Notes under the pieces: generated by a model
The model's input: the letters and a program-made list of their open reading frames with translations, nothing else
The model's database searches: none
Told to the model about the DNA's origin: nothing
Shown: one piece after another, positions 8,630 to 17,244 of the stretch
How positions within the stretch are numbered: the stretch's first letter is position 1
Layout of the letters: every line of letters begins with the position of its first letter
Made by a program: the position numbers and the translations under genes
Source: Alcaligenaceae bacterium CGII-47
GTDB taxonomy: Bacteria > Pseudomonadota > Gammaproteobacteria > Burkholderiales > Burkholderiaceae_B
Direction of reading: 5' to 3'
NCBI GenBank assembly: GCA_019166125.1
Contig: JAHTBO010000009.1
Coordinates: forward strand, 1 to 64,000
DNA length: 64,000 bases

Positions 8630-9768
8630 GGTATCGGCTTTTGGACAAACGCAATCAGTGCGCCGATCATTAATATGGCCGCCGATACCGCCAGGCCTGT
8701 GCTCAGTGACCCGGATAGGTCACTGATCCATCCGGCAGCCACCGGGCCAATGGCCTGCCCCAGTGCAAATAGTGTCGTCGCAACCGCCATGGCATGGCCC
8801 CAGGCGGGTTTGGCAAGATTGGCTTTGATGAAACTGGTCACGGCGGACGGGACCATAAAGACACTGGCACCCATCAGCAATGCCGAGGCCCACGCGCCCC
8901 CTATATTGGGAATGAACAGCGGTATCGCAGCGCCCAGCGCCACCGTTGCCAAGGCCAGACCCATGGGTTGGCCGTCGCGACGACCATTAAATATCCGGCG
9001 CCAAAGCGTGGGCGCCGCGAGGGTGGCCACGCCCAGAATAGTCCACATCACTGAGGTGGCGGTTGCAAGCTTGATGGTGCTGGCGTGGCTTGATTTAAGC
9101 CAGGCGACAATGAACGTCATGTATGCGATATAACCGAGGCCAAACAAAAAATAGGCACTCAGTGCGGCCAGGCTGCGACGCCAGTCCCATATCGCCAAAA
9201 TTTGTAGGCTGGACGGCTCGGTAATGCCTCGGCTTGCCCAAATGGACACGATTGATAGTGGCACACAGACCGCCCCGATCGCCAGCCATGCGACGGGCCA
9301 TGCAATGGGGCCTGCAGATTCGAATAGCCAAGGTAGGGTGACACCTGTCAATAGCATGCCGATCCCGCCGCCACTGAAAAAGATCACGATTGCGCGCATA
9401 CTTAGCACCCCTGCCAGGACGCCGCCGCAAATAAACGTGCCCGCTCCACCCAGGCCGGATAAAAATCGGTAGAGCGCCAGGAGCTGAAAATCTTGCGTTA
9501 ATCCGCATGCCAGCAATGCGAGGGTTGTCAGGATGATGCCACTAATAAATAGCGCACGGTTTCCTAGACGCGCGACGAAATAAATCGTCAGCACTGCGCC
9601 TAGTAAATAGCCGATAGAGTTCGCTGTGTTGAGCCAACCGGCTTGTGCATAGCTCAGATGCATATCCGTTTGCATCGCTGGCAGGATCAACGCATAGCCA
9701 AACCGGGCAAAGCCGACTGCTACGGCCGAGCCTCCCGCTAATGCCCAAGGCGCCCATGCGGCTCTCAT
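8626..9768 (-). CDS. YbfB/YjiJ-family major facilitator superfamily transporter
   Basis: An inner-membrane transporter of about 380 residues with roughly twelve hydrophobic segments. The N-terminal GFARFGYALILPAMQTDMHLSYAQAGWLNTANSIGYLLGA is characteristic of the YbfB/YjiJ (MFS_4) group, whose substrates are mostly unknown. I place the start at ATG 9768 because it overlaps the upstream spmAB stop as ATGA, a translational-coupling arrangement. A start at 9801 is possible but would add 11 residues inside the neighbour. It is the last gene of a lldD-spmAB-MFS operon, which hints at a 2-hydroxy acid or related substrate. Confidence 0.88.
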   Translation of the reverse strand: MRAAWAPWALAGGSAVAVGFARFGYALILPAMQTDMHLSYAQAGWLNTANSIGYLLGAVLTIYFVARLGNRALFISGIILTTLALLACGLTQDFQLLALYRFLSGLGGAGTFICGGVLAGVLSMRAIVIFFSGGGIGMLLTGVTLPWLFESAGPIAWPVAWLAIGAVCVPLSIVSIWASRGITEPSSLQILAIWDWRRSLAALSAYFLFGLGYIAYMTFIVAWLKSSHASTIKLATATSVMWTILGVATLAAPTLWRRIFNGRRDGQPMGLALATVALGAAIPLFIPNIGGAWASALLMGASVFMVPSAVTSFIKANLAKPAWGHAMAVATTLFALGQAIGPVAAGWISDLSGSLSTGLAVSAAILMIGALIAFVQKPIP

Positions 9769-11009
9769 GGTTGCACCATTTGGCCAAAGAACCAATAGCA
9801 CACACCGATGGCGGCCAGCACGCCTGCAAGATCAGCGAGCAGTGCGCAGCCTACTGCGTGGCGCACGCGCTGTATGCCCACCGCACCAAAGTACACAGCA
9901 AGCACATAAAAGGTGGTCTCAGTGCTGCCCTGGACAGTGGCGGCGAGTAGTGAGGGGAAGCTGTCCACCCCCGTGTGTTGCATGGTCTCGATCATGAGGG
10001 CGCGCGCGCCGCTGCCTGAAAATGGCTTGATCAGCGCAGTGGGTAGCGCATCGACAAAGCGGGTATCCAGACCGACGACCTGTACCAGCCACCGTATGCC
10101 TTCCAGCAGCATATCCAAGGCGCCCGATGCACGGAGCACGCCGATCGCGCAAAGCATGGCGACGAGGTAGGGAAGCAGGCTCTTGCAGACATCAAAGCCT
10201 TCCTTAGCCCCTTCTATAAATTGCTCGTAGACGGCTACTTTTTTCCAGGCCCCCGCCAGGAGAAACGCGATGATAATACCAAACAGCACCAGATTGCCCA
10301 GCAAGGAGGACAGGGCGGCGACGGCAACGCTGCTGAGCGAGGCCAGCAGCGCCATGAATCCACCGAGTGCGAGGACGGTTGAGCCCAGCCAGGCCAGTAC
10401 CACTGGATCATAGAGTTTGATTCGCTGCATGAACGCGACAGACAGCAGGCCCACCAACGTCGAGGCCGAGGTCGCGAGCAGAATGGGTAAAAACACCAGG
10501 GTTGGATCGGGGGCGCCTTGCTGGGCACGGTACATAAAGATCGTGACGGGTAGTAGCGTGAGCGACGAGGAATTCAGGACTAAAAACAGGATCTGCGCAT
10601 TACTGGCAGATTTGGGATCGGGATTAAGCGTCTGCAGTGCATGCATCGCACGCAGGCCGATGGGTGTTGCGGCGTTGTCCAGCCCCAAGCCATTGGCTGC
10701 AAAATTCATCGTAATCAGCCCCAGCGCTGGGTGCCCTGCGGGGACCTCAGGCATCAGTCGGCGAAATAGTGGCGAGAGAAGCCGCGCGAGGACATTGATC
10801 AGTCCTGCTGCCTCGGCGATACGCAAAAAACCCATCCATAGGGTGAGCGTCCCAAATAGCATCAGCATCAGTTTGACTGACAAGTCAGCCATGTCAAACA
10901 GGCTGGCGATCAGACGGGCAAAGACTGCGGGATCATCCAGAAAAAGCCATTGAACCAGCCCAAAGATGGCTGCAATCAGAAAGAACCCAAGCCACAGCGC
11001 ATTGAGCAT
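9765..11009 (-). CDS. Fused SpmA-SpmB membrane protein (nucleoside-recognition/gate domains)
   Basis: A 414-residue polytopic membrane protein combining the halves known separately in Bacillus as spore maturation proteins SpmA (about 1-195) and SpmB (about 215-410). Visible family blocks are ITMNFAANGLGLDNAATPIGLRAM, LVLNSSSLTLLP, KPFSGSGARALM and VQGSTETTFYVLAVYFGAVG. The organism type indicated by the window does not sporulate, so the role must be different, perhaps transport. It starts 3 bp after the lldD stop and overlaps the MFS gene by 4 bp, so the three genes are very likely one operon. Confidence 0.9.
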   Translation of the reverse strand: MLNALWLGFFLIAAIFGLVQWLFLDDPAVFARLIASLFDMADLSVKLMLMLFGTLTLWMGFLRIAEAAGLINVLARLLSPLFRRLMPEVPAGHPALGLITMNFAANGLGLDNAATPIGLRAMHALQTLNPDPKSASNAQILFLVLNSSSLTLLPVTIFMYRAQQGAPDPTLVFLPILLATSASTLVGLLSVAFMQRIKLYDPVVLAWLGSTVLALGGFMALLASLSSVAVAALSSLLGNLVLFGIIIAFLLAGAWKKVAVYEQFIEGAKEGFDVCKSLLPYLVAMLCAIGVLRASGALDMLLEGIRWLVQVVGLDTRFVDALPTALIKPFSGSGARALMIETMQHTGVDSFPSLLAATVQGSTETTFYVLAVYFGAVGIQRVRHAVGCALLADLAGVLAAIGVCYWFFGQMVQP

Positions 11010-11012
11010 AGC

Positions 11013-12173
11013 TTAGTCGTACAGCCCAGCGTTGAGCAGAATTGACCGATCTACATCCTGGATGCGGGTACGCCCACAAAAGGCCATGGACACATCCAGC
11101 TCGTTAGCCATGAGCTGCAGGCAGCGGGTGACACCTGCCTCACCCATGGCGCCCAATGCGTATAAGAACGAACGACCAATCAATGTGCCGTGCGCGCCTA
11201 AGGCCACCGCCTTGAGAATGTCCTGGCCCGAGCGAATCCCGCCGTCCATCAAGACCTCGATGTGACGACCCACGGCTTGAGCGATCTGCGGCAAGGCCGA
11301 GATGGCGGAAGGCGCGCCATCAAGCTGACGTCCGCCGTGGTTGGAGACGATTAATGCATCGGCACCCGCGTCCACCGCGCGGCGGGCATCCTGGGCGTCC
11401 ATGATGCCTTTAAGAATGATCTTGCCGCCCCAACGCTTTTTGATCCATTCGAGATCATCCCAGCTCAGTGAGGGATCGAATTGCTCGGCCGTCCAGGAAG
11501 CGAGCGACGAGAGATCGCCTACACCCTTGGCATGGCCCACGATATTGCCAAAGCTGCGGTGCGATGTGCCCAGCATACTTAGACACCAACGTGGCTTGGT
11601 CGCTAGATTGAGCAGGTTCAGCAGTGTCGGCTTAGGCGGGGTGGACAGTCCGTTTTTGATGTCCTTGTGGCGTTGACCGAGCACCTGCAGATCCAGTGTC
11701 ACCATCAGCGCCGAGCACCTTGCCGCCTTGGCGCGATCGATCAGGCGGCCAATAAAGTCGCGATCACGCATGACATAGAGTTGAAACCAAAAGGGTTGCG
11801 TCGTGTGCGCCGCGATGTCCTCGATCGAGCAGATGCTCATTGTCGAGAGCGTAAAAGGGATACCGAAACGTTCAGCCGCCTTGGCACCCAAAATTTCGCC
11901 ATCGGCGTGCTGCATGCCCGTCAGGCCGGTCGGTGCAATCGCCACGGGCATCGCGACCTCGGCGCCCAGCATGGTGCTGCGCACACTACGATGCTCAATA
12001 TTGACTGCGACGCGCTGACGAAACTTTAGCTGCTGGAAATCCTTTTCATTAGAGCGATAGGTTCCCTCGGTCCAGGAGCCTGAGTCAGCATAATCGTAGA
12101 ACATGCGCGGGACGCGGCGCCGGGCAAGCACACGAAAGTCTTCGACGCAGGTCATTTTGGATAGCGTAGGCAA
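11013..12173 (-). CDS. lldD: FMN-dependent L-lactate dehydrogenase / alpha-hydroxy-acid oxidising enzyme
   Basis: A 386-residue TIM-barrel flavoenzyme of the 2-hydroxy acid dehydrogenase family that oxidises L-lactate or a related acid to the 2-oxo acid. FMN-site segments include FYDYADSGSWTE and APTGLTGMQHADGE. The catalytic histidine and arginine lie in SNHGGRQLDG (about 278-287), followed by DGGIRSGQDILKAVALGA. I accept the TTG at 12173 as start because AAGGAG lies about 7 nt before it. The first ATG (12155) would leave that site too far away. Lactate is the most likely substrate, but mandelate, glycolate or other acids cannot be excluded. Confidence 0.88.
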   Translation of the reverse strand: MPTLSKMTCVEDFRVLARRRVPRMFYDYADSGSWTEGTYRSNEKDFQQLKFRQRVAVNIEHRSVRSTMLGAEVAMPVAIAPTGLTGMQHADGEILGAKAAERFGIPFTLSTMSICSIEDIAAHTTQPFWFQLYVMRDRDFIGRLIDRAKAARCSALMVTLDLQVLGQRHKDIKNGLSTPPKPTLLNLLNLATKPRWCLSMLGTSHRSFGNIVGHAKGVGDLSSLASWTAEQFDPSLSWDDLEWIKKRWGGKIILKGIMDAQDARRAVDAGADALIVSNHGGRQLDGAPSAISALPQIAQAVGRHIEVLMDGGIRSGQDILKAVALGAHGTLIGRSFLYALGAMGEAGVTRCLQLMANELDVSMAFCGRTRIQDVDRSILLNAGLYD

Positions 12174-12288
12174 GGGAGTCTCCTTGGGGGGTTACATAGT
12201 CTAACATCGGCCAGGATGGCTTGATAGTACGCTCCGTATTGCCGGTTAGGTAGCTGTCAGAGCCAAACAAAAGGGTAGGATTGGCGAT

Positions 12289-12317
12289 ATGACATGGCTG
12301 GAAATCCATGTTATACT
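12289..12317 (+). promoter_or_regulatory. Sigma-70 promoter of tRNA-Arg
   Basis: -35 ATGACA (12289-12294), exactly 17 bp spacer, -10 TATACT (12312-12317). Transcription would begin near 12324, a few bases before the mature tRNA end at 12330. Confidence 0.7.
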
Positions 12318-12329
12318 TACGCCTCTTTA

Positions 12330-12406
12330 GCGGCTGTAGCTCAGTTGGATAGAGTACTTGGCTACGAACCAAGGGGTCGTGGGTTCGAATCCTGCCAGCC
12401 GCACCA
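12330..12406 (+). tRNA. tRNA-Arg (anticodon ACG)
   Basis: A 77-nt cloverleaf with encoded CCA. The acceptor stem GCGGCTG pairs with CAGCCGC, the D-arm has GCTC with AGTTGG in its loop, the anticodon arm TTGG-CTACGAA-CCAA places ACG in the loop, and the T-arm carries GGTTCGAATCC. The discriminator is A followed by CCA. The ACG anticodon is normally modified to ICG and reads CGU/CGC/CGA. A decayed accessory stretch begins right downstream. Confidence 0.97.
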
Positions 12407-12413
12407 GAAAATC

Positions 12414-12447
12414 AAGGGCTTACAGACTTCTGTCTGTAAGCCCTTTT
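12414..12447 (+). terminator. Intrinsic terminator after tRNA-Arg
   Basis: Perfect 14-bp inverted repeat: AAGGGCTTACAGAC (12414-12427), 4-nt loop TTCT, GTCTGTAAGCCCTT (12432-12445), followed by further T. It begins 8 nt after the tRNA CCA end. The stem would also act on the opposite strand. Confidence 0.88.
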
Positions 12448-12900
12448 CCATAGGTTTTCTTTTGCCCCACCTTTTACGAATGCCAGGCGCTAGATTCTTT
12501 ACCTAGCGCTCCACTGTGGAAGGTCGATAATGATGTAGAGCCCAGCACTAAAGCCACTCATTGATTGTGCAGTTTTTGAGAATGATCAAATAAGTGCGTC
12601 AAAAGACAGCAATTGCATTGGCACATACAGCAGCGGACAAAAAGGCACAAATGCAATAGCGCCATACGATGTTGATTCTGATCATTGCCATCGTGTTCAG
12701 ACGGACTGCATTTGTTAACGAATATGTAATGCTCGGCCGCGTGGTGCGTGCCAGTACTCGGAAAATCCTGGTGTTTCTCTCTGTTGTTCTGTCTATCGCT
12801 TTTTCATGGGGCCGCCAGACACGTTGATGGATTTTCTCACTAGTAAGCCAGGAACCGGGTTAAAACCCGTTTCGATCACATGAAGAGCCCTGCAGGGTGA
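12448..12900. other. About 450 bp without a recognisable gene
   Basis: No frame longer than about 35 codons looks coding. There is a short plus-strand frame from ATG 12729 with a hydrophobic run (ILVFLSVVLSIAFSWG), which could be a broken membrane-protein start or chance. Two small inverted repeats are visible: GCGCTAG/CTAGCGC (12487-12493/12503-12509) and CGGGTT/AACCCG near 12856-12869. I see no promoter or RNA gene I can support. The stretch looks like eroded accessory DNA between the tRNA and the following remnants. Confidence 0.5.
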
Positions 12901-12901
12901 C

Positions 12902-13115
12902 GATACCAGCGACATCGCCTACGTACGCGAGTATATTGAAGCACTGTTCGGTCTGGAGATCTATTCGTACAAGTTCTTTCTTGTGATGAAATCCGATCTA
13001 CATGGGCGGCAAGGAGACCATCATCCTGGCTGCGGGTCGTCTGCCGATCGCCTCGGGTCAATTTGCGACCGACCGTTTTGAATGTGCCATGAAATGGAGC
13101 GTAAGATATGTTCAT
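12902..13115 (+). pseudogene. Frameshifted coding remnant of unknown family
   Basis: Two protein-like stretches lie in adjacent frames. From 12902 the translation runs DTSDIAYVREYIEALFGLEI and continues to about 13000. A second frame beginning MGGKETIILAAGRLPIASGQ runs from ATG 13002 to TAA near 13115. Both have plausible amino-acid composition and third-position bias. The change of frame near 13000 and the lack of a start for the first part suggest a broken gene. I cannot name the family. The second part overlaps the start of the ABM-domain gene by 8 bp, so the remnant may once have formed an operon with it. Confidence 0.4.
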
Positions 13116-13422
13116 TAACATCGTGCAGTTTCCAAAGATCAAGGAAGGAAAAGACGCCGAATTCCGCAGGTGGTTCACTGATTCAAATCGAGCCTATGCA
13201 TCCCACCCCGGATTTATCAGCCGGACGTTGCTGCAGCCCCGCAAGGAGGGAAGCAATTACGTTGCATTGGTCGAGCACGAGAGTCATGAGACCTTTATGG
13301 CGATGCACACAAGCGACACCCAGGCAGAGCTGCGAGAACGCGCCCAGACTCTTTTTGACGGAAATCCGCAGCCAGCCTTCTATGATGTCGTGATCGACGG
13401 AGATCCGTCCGATAAAAAGTAG
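13108..13422 (+). CDS. ABM-domain protein (antibiotic biosynthesis monooxygenase fold)
   Basis: A 104-residue single-domain protein with the dimeric alpha-beta barrel pattern of the ABM superfamily: a first strand FINIVQFPKIKEGKDAEFRRWF, then GFISRTLLQPRKEGSNYVALVEHESHETFMAMH. Such proteins include small cofactor-free monooxygenases and heme-degrading or signal-binding relatives, so the substrate cannot be assigned. GGAGCG lies about 8 nt before the ATG. It appears intact, unlike its upstream neighbour. The context is an accessory stretch without related genes. Confidence 0.75.
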   Translation: MFINIVQFPKIKEGKDAEFRRWFTDSNRAYASHPGFISRTLLQPRKEGSNYVALVEHESHETFMAMHTSDTQAELRERAQTLFDGNPQPAFYDVVIDGDPSDKK

Positions 13423-13485
13423 ACGACATCTTGATTTCGGCCTGGCATGCGTCCATGCGTTACGTTACTGTGCGAGGCACGGCCA

Positions 13486-13842
13486 TTACTGTACGTGTCG
13501 GGCTATCAGGTTCGGCTGAGTGTGCGAGACGGGCAGATCAGGATAATAGGGCAATTCTCCCGATTGGATCTCGCCATTTGCCTGTGCAAGACGCAGTTCA
13601 AAAAGCACTTGTGCCCGCGATTTTGTGCTTTTTGTGGCGATTAGTGGGTAATCTAGTTGGTCACCGCTAGCTGCAAGTAAACCGCGGGTTTGCGCCTCGC
13701 GCAGTTGCTGTACAACCTGTGCCCGTGTGAGCGTACTGGTCGCGACCGTGTCGTTCATCGGATAGTAGGGCTGGTCCGCATACACGAGGCCAGTGGCAGC
13801 CAGGCCGAAGGTAAGAGCAGCAAGTGTGGTAACGATTTTCAT
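13486..13842 (-). CDS. DUF4148-domain exported protein
   Basis: A small secreted or periplasmic protein of 118 residues. The signal peptide MKIVTTLAALTFGLAATGLVYA is followed by a mature part with two LTRAQV-type helices (LTRAQVVQQLREAQTRGLL and SRAQVLFELRLAQANGEI), the DUF4148 hallmark common in Burkholderiales. The start is set at the ATG at 13842, preceded by AAAGGAA at good spacing. An upstream ATG at 13863 would prefix seven residues to the signal peptide. Function unknown. Confidence 0.82.
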   Translation of the reverse strand: MKIVTTLAALTFGLAATGLVYADQPYYPMNDTVATSTLTRAQVVQQLREAQTRGLLAASGDQLDYPLIATKSTKSRAQVLFELRLAQANGEIQSGELPYYPDLPVSHTQPNLIARHVQ

Positions 13843-14101
13843 GATAGTTCCTTTCGTGTTCATAGTAGATTAGTGATTGCTTACTTTGCATTGAATGGTT
13901 GGGATTTTTGCAAGACTATTTTCTGACTGATCTTTGGGCTTATCCAGAAGGTCTGGTAACCCTATCGTCCGGAAAGCAGGCCCGCCCCGATTCCTGTAAA
14001 AACGTAGAAATGTCGTTGTGACATAGCTACTAACGTTCCAGCCGGCAAAAAGTTTCATCGCGGCGCAGAACGCTGGACAAGGTTCGTCGGGGAGAGAAAT
14101 T

Positions 14102-14395
14102 ATGTATAAGGTTGGTCTGCCTGTGACGCTGCGGGTAAACGTTGATTACGATAAGGACGCCAAGGTCTTTACCGTTACAAGTAATGATCTTCGCGCCCTG
14201 GTCGTGGAGGCATCGACAACTGATGAGTTGATTGTTGAGACGAAAAACGCAGTGGACATGCTCATGGAGGATGTCGTGTGCGCCAGAAAGGCTCCCACCA
14301 GAAGTGGAGCCAGGCTTTCTACTTGGCCTTTACGAGGTCTGAGAGTTTTTTGTGCCCGTAGATGCGCGGATCGAAATCCGGTTGCCGTTTATTGA
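14102..14395 (+). pseudogene. DUF1902 protein, 3' end truncated
   Basis: The first 60 codons match the small DUF1902 domain (MYKVGLPVTLRVNVDYD, then VFTVTSNDLRALVVEASTTDELIVETKNAVDMLMED). After about position 14281 the frame reads into unrelated sequence, passing through the terminator-like hairpin and the antisense of the NYN gene before stopping at 14395. The natural C-terminus has therefore probably been lost to a deletion. DUF1902 proteins are short and often resemble antitoxins of HicB-like fold; no partner toxin is visible. GGGGAGAG lies upstream of the ATG. Confidence 0.65.
14286..14311 (-). terminator. Probable terminator of the NYN gene
   Basis: On the minus strand GGCTCCAC, a 5-nt loop and GTGGGAGCC (one bulge) are followed by TTTCT, 8 bp after the NYN stop. 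Weak T-run. Confidence 0.45.
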
Positions 14396-14741
14396 GGTAG
14401 CTACCGAACGTGCTCAGATGCGCCCAGCCCTCCTCATCCGTCGATTGTTCCATCGCATCAATGATCAAGGCGCTGTCGGTGGAGTTCTTACCCACTGTAT
14501 AGGCGAACTGTTGGATGGGCTTGATGGCGTACTTTTGTAAGACTTTTTTCCACGATACACTTTGTGACGATGCGAAGTCACCATAGATACGTTTAACCGA
14601 GGCTTCGCCAAACCGGGCGACTTCAGCCAGGATACCTTCTATGACGGTGGCTTGTGCATTGTCGGCATCGATGAGCACGGCGAGTCGGGCTGTGGGTTCA
14701 TCTTCGTGCTGAGATTTTCCAATCGAGCGTGCAGCGACCAT
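14319..14741 (-). pseudogene. NYN-domain (LabA/DUF88-like PIN nuclease) gene with internal deletion
   Basis: The N-terminal half is a typical NYN ribonuclease: AVLIDADNAQATVIEGILAE, VKRIYGDF, IQQFAYTVGKNSTDSALIIDAM. At about 14450 the frame jumps directly to EGWAHLSTFGSYLNKRQPDFDPRIYGHKKLSDLV, which belongs to the C-terminal OST-HTH/LOTUS-like domain. In intact family members about 90-100 residues lie between, including the SSDSDF strand with catalytic aspartates. The deletion is in frame. The C-terminus also stops early after LVKAK. The start is uncertain: ATG 14741 is preferred, and the frame is open to 14822. A nuclease function is unlikely. Confidence 0.75.
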
Positions 14742-14814
14742 GTCGATTGCTGTTATTGGGATACGCCATGACTTACCATACCTACTCATATATGCACCGA
14801 CAACAGCAAGGCCC

Positions 14815-16405
14815 ATGAACATCTTTAGTCAATATTTTGGCCGATACTTGGCATCACGTCGCGGCAGGAATTTGTTTCGCCGTCAGACCATCCTTGAGTC
14901 GTTGCCGCGCAGCAAACGAGCCGACCGGCTGTCCGTCACACTGAACCGTCGCCTGATCGACCAGGCCCGCCAAGGCTTGCCCGCCTTGCTCGTGCAATTG
15001 GGCACGTCTATGCGTGGACTCAGTGAGTCAGAAGCTGATGTGTTGCGCGAGCAGCATGGCCCTAATGAGGTCGAACACGAAAGACCCATACGATGGTGGA
15101 AGCATTTATGGCTAAGTTACAACAACCCATTTAATCTGCTGCTCAGCGTGCTGGCTGCGGTGTCGTGGTTCACTCGGGATAATCAGGCGGCCATTGTAAT
15201 CGGCAGCATGGTGCTACTGGCTACCTTGATACGATTTGTCCAAGAGCACCGCTCCAACCGAGCCGCGCAAGCGCTCAAGGAGCAGGTCAGCAACACGACG
15301 GGTGTCAGGCGTCGCGTCGATCATGTCGCTGCCGACTGAGAAATTCCCGACGCTCTCCCCGGGCGCCGAATCGGCACTGGAGATGGACAACCTGGTGTTT
15401 ATGGGCACCAATGTCATTTCTGGCACCGCTACCGTCGTTGTGCTCGCCACGGGTAACGAGACCTATTTTGGCACCATGGTCGACGAGATTCCGTTTGATT
15501 TCGAGCGTTGGCGTATGTCGGTTGTGGTATCCGAGCGCGAGGAACACCACGAACTAATATGCAAGGGTGCAGCCGAAGAGATGTTCGATATCTGCACACA
15601 GGTGCAATATGACGGCCACACCTCGCCGCTGGACGCCAGTCGGCGACAGCGCCTGCTGGAAGTCCTGCGAGGCCTGAACTAAAGCGGCTTGCGGGTGGTG
15701 GTAGTGGCCATGAAGGAAATCCCACCCAGCCTGCGCAGTCTGATGGTGCTCGAGCGCGGCGTGCTTGAAGGCCGCAAGACCTTCAGCAACATGCTCAAGT
15801 ACATTCGCATGACTGCTAGTTCAAATTTTGGCAACGTATTCTCGATAATAATAGCCAGTATTGCGCTGCCCTTCCTACCGATGCTGCCACTACAACTCTT
15901 GGTGCAGAACCTACTGTACGACATTTCACAAATTGCCATTCCGTTCGACAACGTGGATGCGGAGCTGGTCAGCCAGCCGTTGAAATGGAATCCAGACAAT
16001 ATCAAACGCTTCATGCTGTTCTTCGGGCCTCTGAGCTCAGTCTTTGATATCATCACGTTCGCCGTGATGTGGTATGTATTCCAGGCCAATACGGTCGAGA
16101 ATCAGGCACTATTCCAATCGGGCTGGTTCGTGGTGGGCCTACTCACGCAGACACTCATCGTACACATTATTCGCACCCCTAAAATCGCCTTTATTGAAAG
16201 TCGCGCGTCAGTCCCCTTGCTCGGCATGACAGTTCTCATCATGGTCATCGGGGTGTTTCTGCCAATGGGGCCGCTAGCCGATTACTTTAATCTGCAAACA
16301 CTTCCCTGGCCTTACTTTGTTTGGCTAATCGGCATCGTGTCCGGCTATGTTGCGCTAACCTCACTGATGAAGCGTTACTACATCCGGCGTTTCGGCCGGC
16401 AATGA
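14815..16405 (+). pseudogene. mgtA: mgtA (P-type Mg2+ import ATPase) pseudogene with three internal deletions
   Basis: Four pieces of an approximately 900-residue type IIIB P-type ATPase are collinear within 1.6 kb. Piece 1 (14815 to about 15316, from MNIFSQYFGRYLASRR to VRRR) is the N-terminus and first helices. Piece 2 (about 15326-15476, another frame) is the actuator end, PTEKF to GNETYFGT. Piece 3 (about 15477-15715) is nucleotide-binding domain, FDFERWRMSVVVSEREEHHE. Piece 4 (about 15719-16405) is the C-terminal membrane domain from SLMVLERGVLEGRKTF. The junctions remove the TGES region, the DKTGT phosphorylation site and the GDGxND hinge. A stop codon (15680-15682) also interrupts it. 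The product cannot pump ions. Confidence 0.88.
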
Positions 16406-17119
16406 CGTGGCCCCAGATCGTCGATATTTTAATAATCGCCCCCTATAAGCGGGTGTGCCATGCTGATCAGGCGTTTGATTCAAGGACATATCATCAATTA
16501 AATCAAAACGGTATTCAGCCATATGGCGGTTGAATGCAGGACGATATCCGCGATTGGCATCGACGATCCATACCTCGGCATCCGGCAAGGTATGTTGATC
16601 GATAAACTTAGCCAGAGCGGGTGGGGTGTCGCGTTCATACAATAGGTCGCTGCCAACGACCAGGTCGTAGCGCTCGGACAATACGGTGCGACCTGCTTGT
16701 TCGTCGGTTAATGGGATGCTCAGGCCCCATTGGCCATGCCGGTATTTAAGCGATGGAGGCAAGTGGTTCAGGCGAAGGTTTTCCCGCAAAAATGTCTCGG
16801 CCAGGGGGTGGTAATCACTGGCAGTCATTTGTGCCCCACGGCGATGGGCGACCAGGCTTGCCAGCCCTAGGCCGCAGCCGATCTCAAGAATCATTTCCTT
16901 GGGACATACTGGACGCAAGGCGAGATGCGCACTGAGATAAATCGACGAAGGCCATAGCAGCCCGAATAGCGGCCAAAGCGCAGAACTGATACCGAGGCGC
17001 ATTGCTTCGCCATCGGGGTCGTAATATTGCTCGCGATCGAGCAGGGTGCGCATAATCATATTGTCGACATTACGGATGACAATATTCTTTAATTTCGTTT
17101 GATAGTTTGTCTCGAACAT
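16361..17119 (-). CDS. Class I SAM-dependent methyltransferase, EEF1A-KMT/NNT1-like (METTL family)
   Basis: A 252-residue methyltransferase. Motif I is ILEIGCGLGLASLVAHRRGA (about 77-96), motif II is ASDYHP, and motif IV is DLVVGSDLLYERD (about 152-164). An N-terminal helix region with ALWPLFGLLWPSSIYLSAHL precedes the Rossmann fold, as in protein lysine methyltransferases of this group. The last 15-20 residues are translated from the opposite strand of the mgtA pseudogene end, with which the gene overlaps by 45 bp. The natural C-terminus was probably near KYRR. The substrate is unknown. Confidence 0.82.
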   Translation of the reverse strand: MFETNYQTKLKNIVIRNVDNMIMRTLLDREQYYDPDGEAMRLGISSALWPLFGLLWPSSIYLSAHLALRPVCPKEMILEIGCGLGLASLVAHRRGAQMTASDYHPLAETFLRENLRLNHLPPSLKYRHGQWGLSIPLTDEQAGRTVLSERYDLVVGSDLLYERDTPPALAKFIDQHTLPDAEVWIVDANRGYRPAFNRHMAEYRFDLIDDMSLNQTPDQHGTPAYRGRLLKYRRSGATSLPAETPDVVTLHQ

Positions 17120-17244
17120 GACTTACATCCCGGATCAAATGAATGCTGAGGGTAATAAGCCCGAACTGGCCGCCTGGGGATAGCTGTCTCCGAGGCGGGG
17201 CACCATGCCGAGTGTGGGAATAGGGAGGGTGCGCTGGGTAGTGT

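Noticed and set aside
9765-11009. Evidence for sporulation
   Set aside because: Fused SpmAB proteins occur in many non-sporulating Proteobacteria, and no other sporulation gene is present.
15236-16405. Treating the P-type ATPase pieces as separate small membrane-protein genes
   Set aside because: The pieces are collinear parts of one MgtA protein; the second starts in a different frame and a stop separates the later two, so one pseudogene is the simpler reading.
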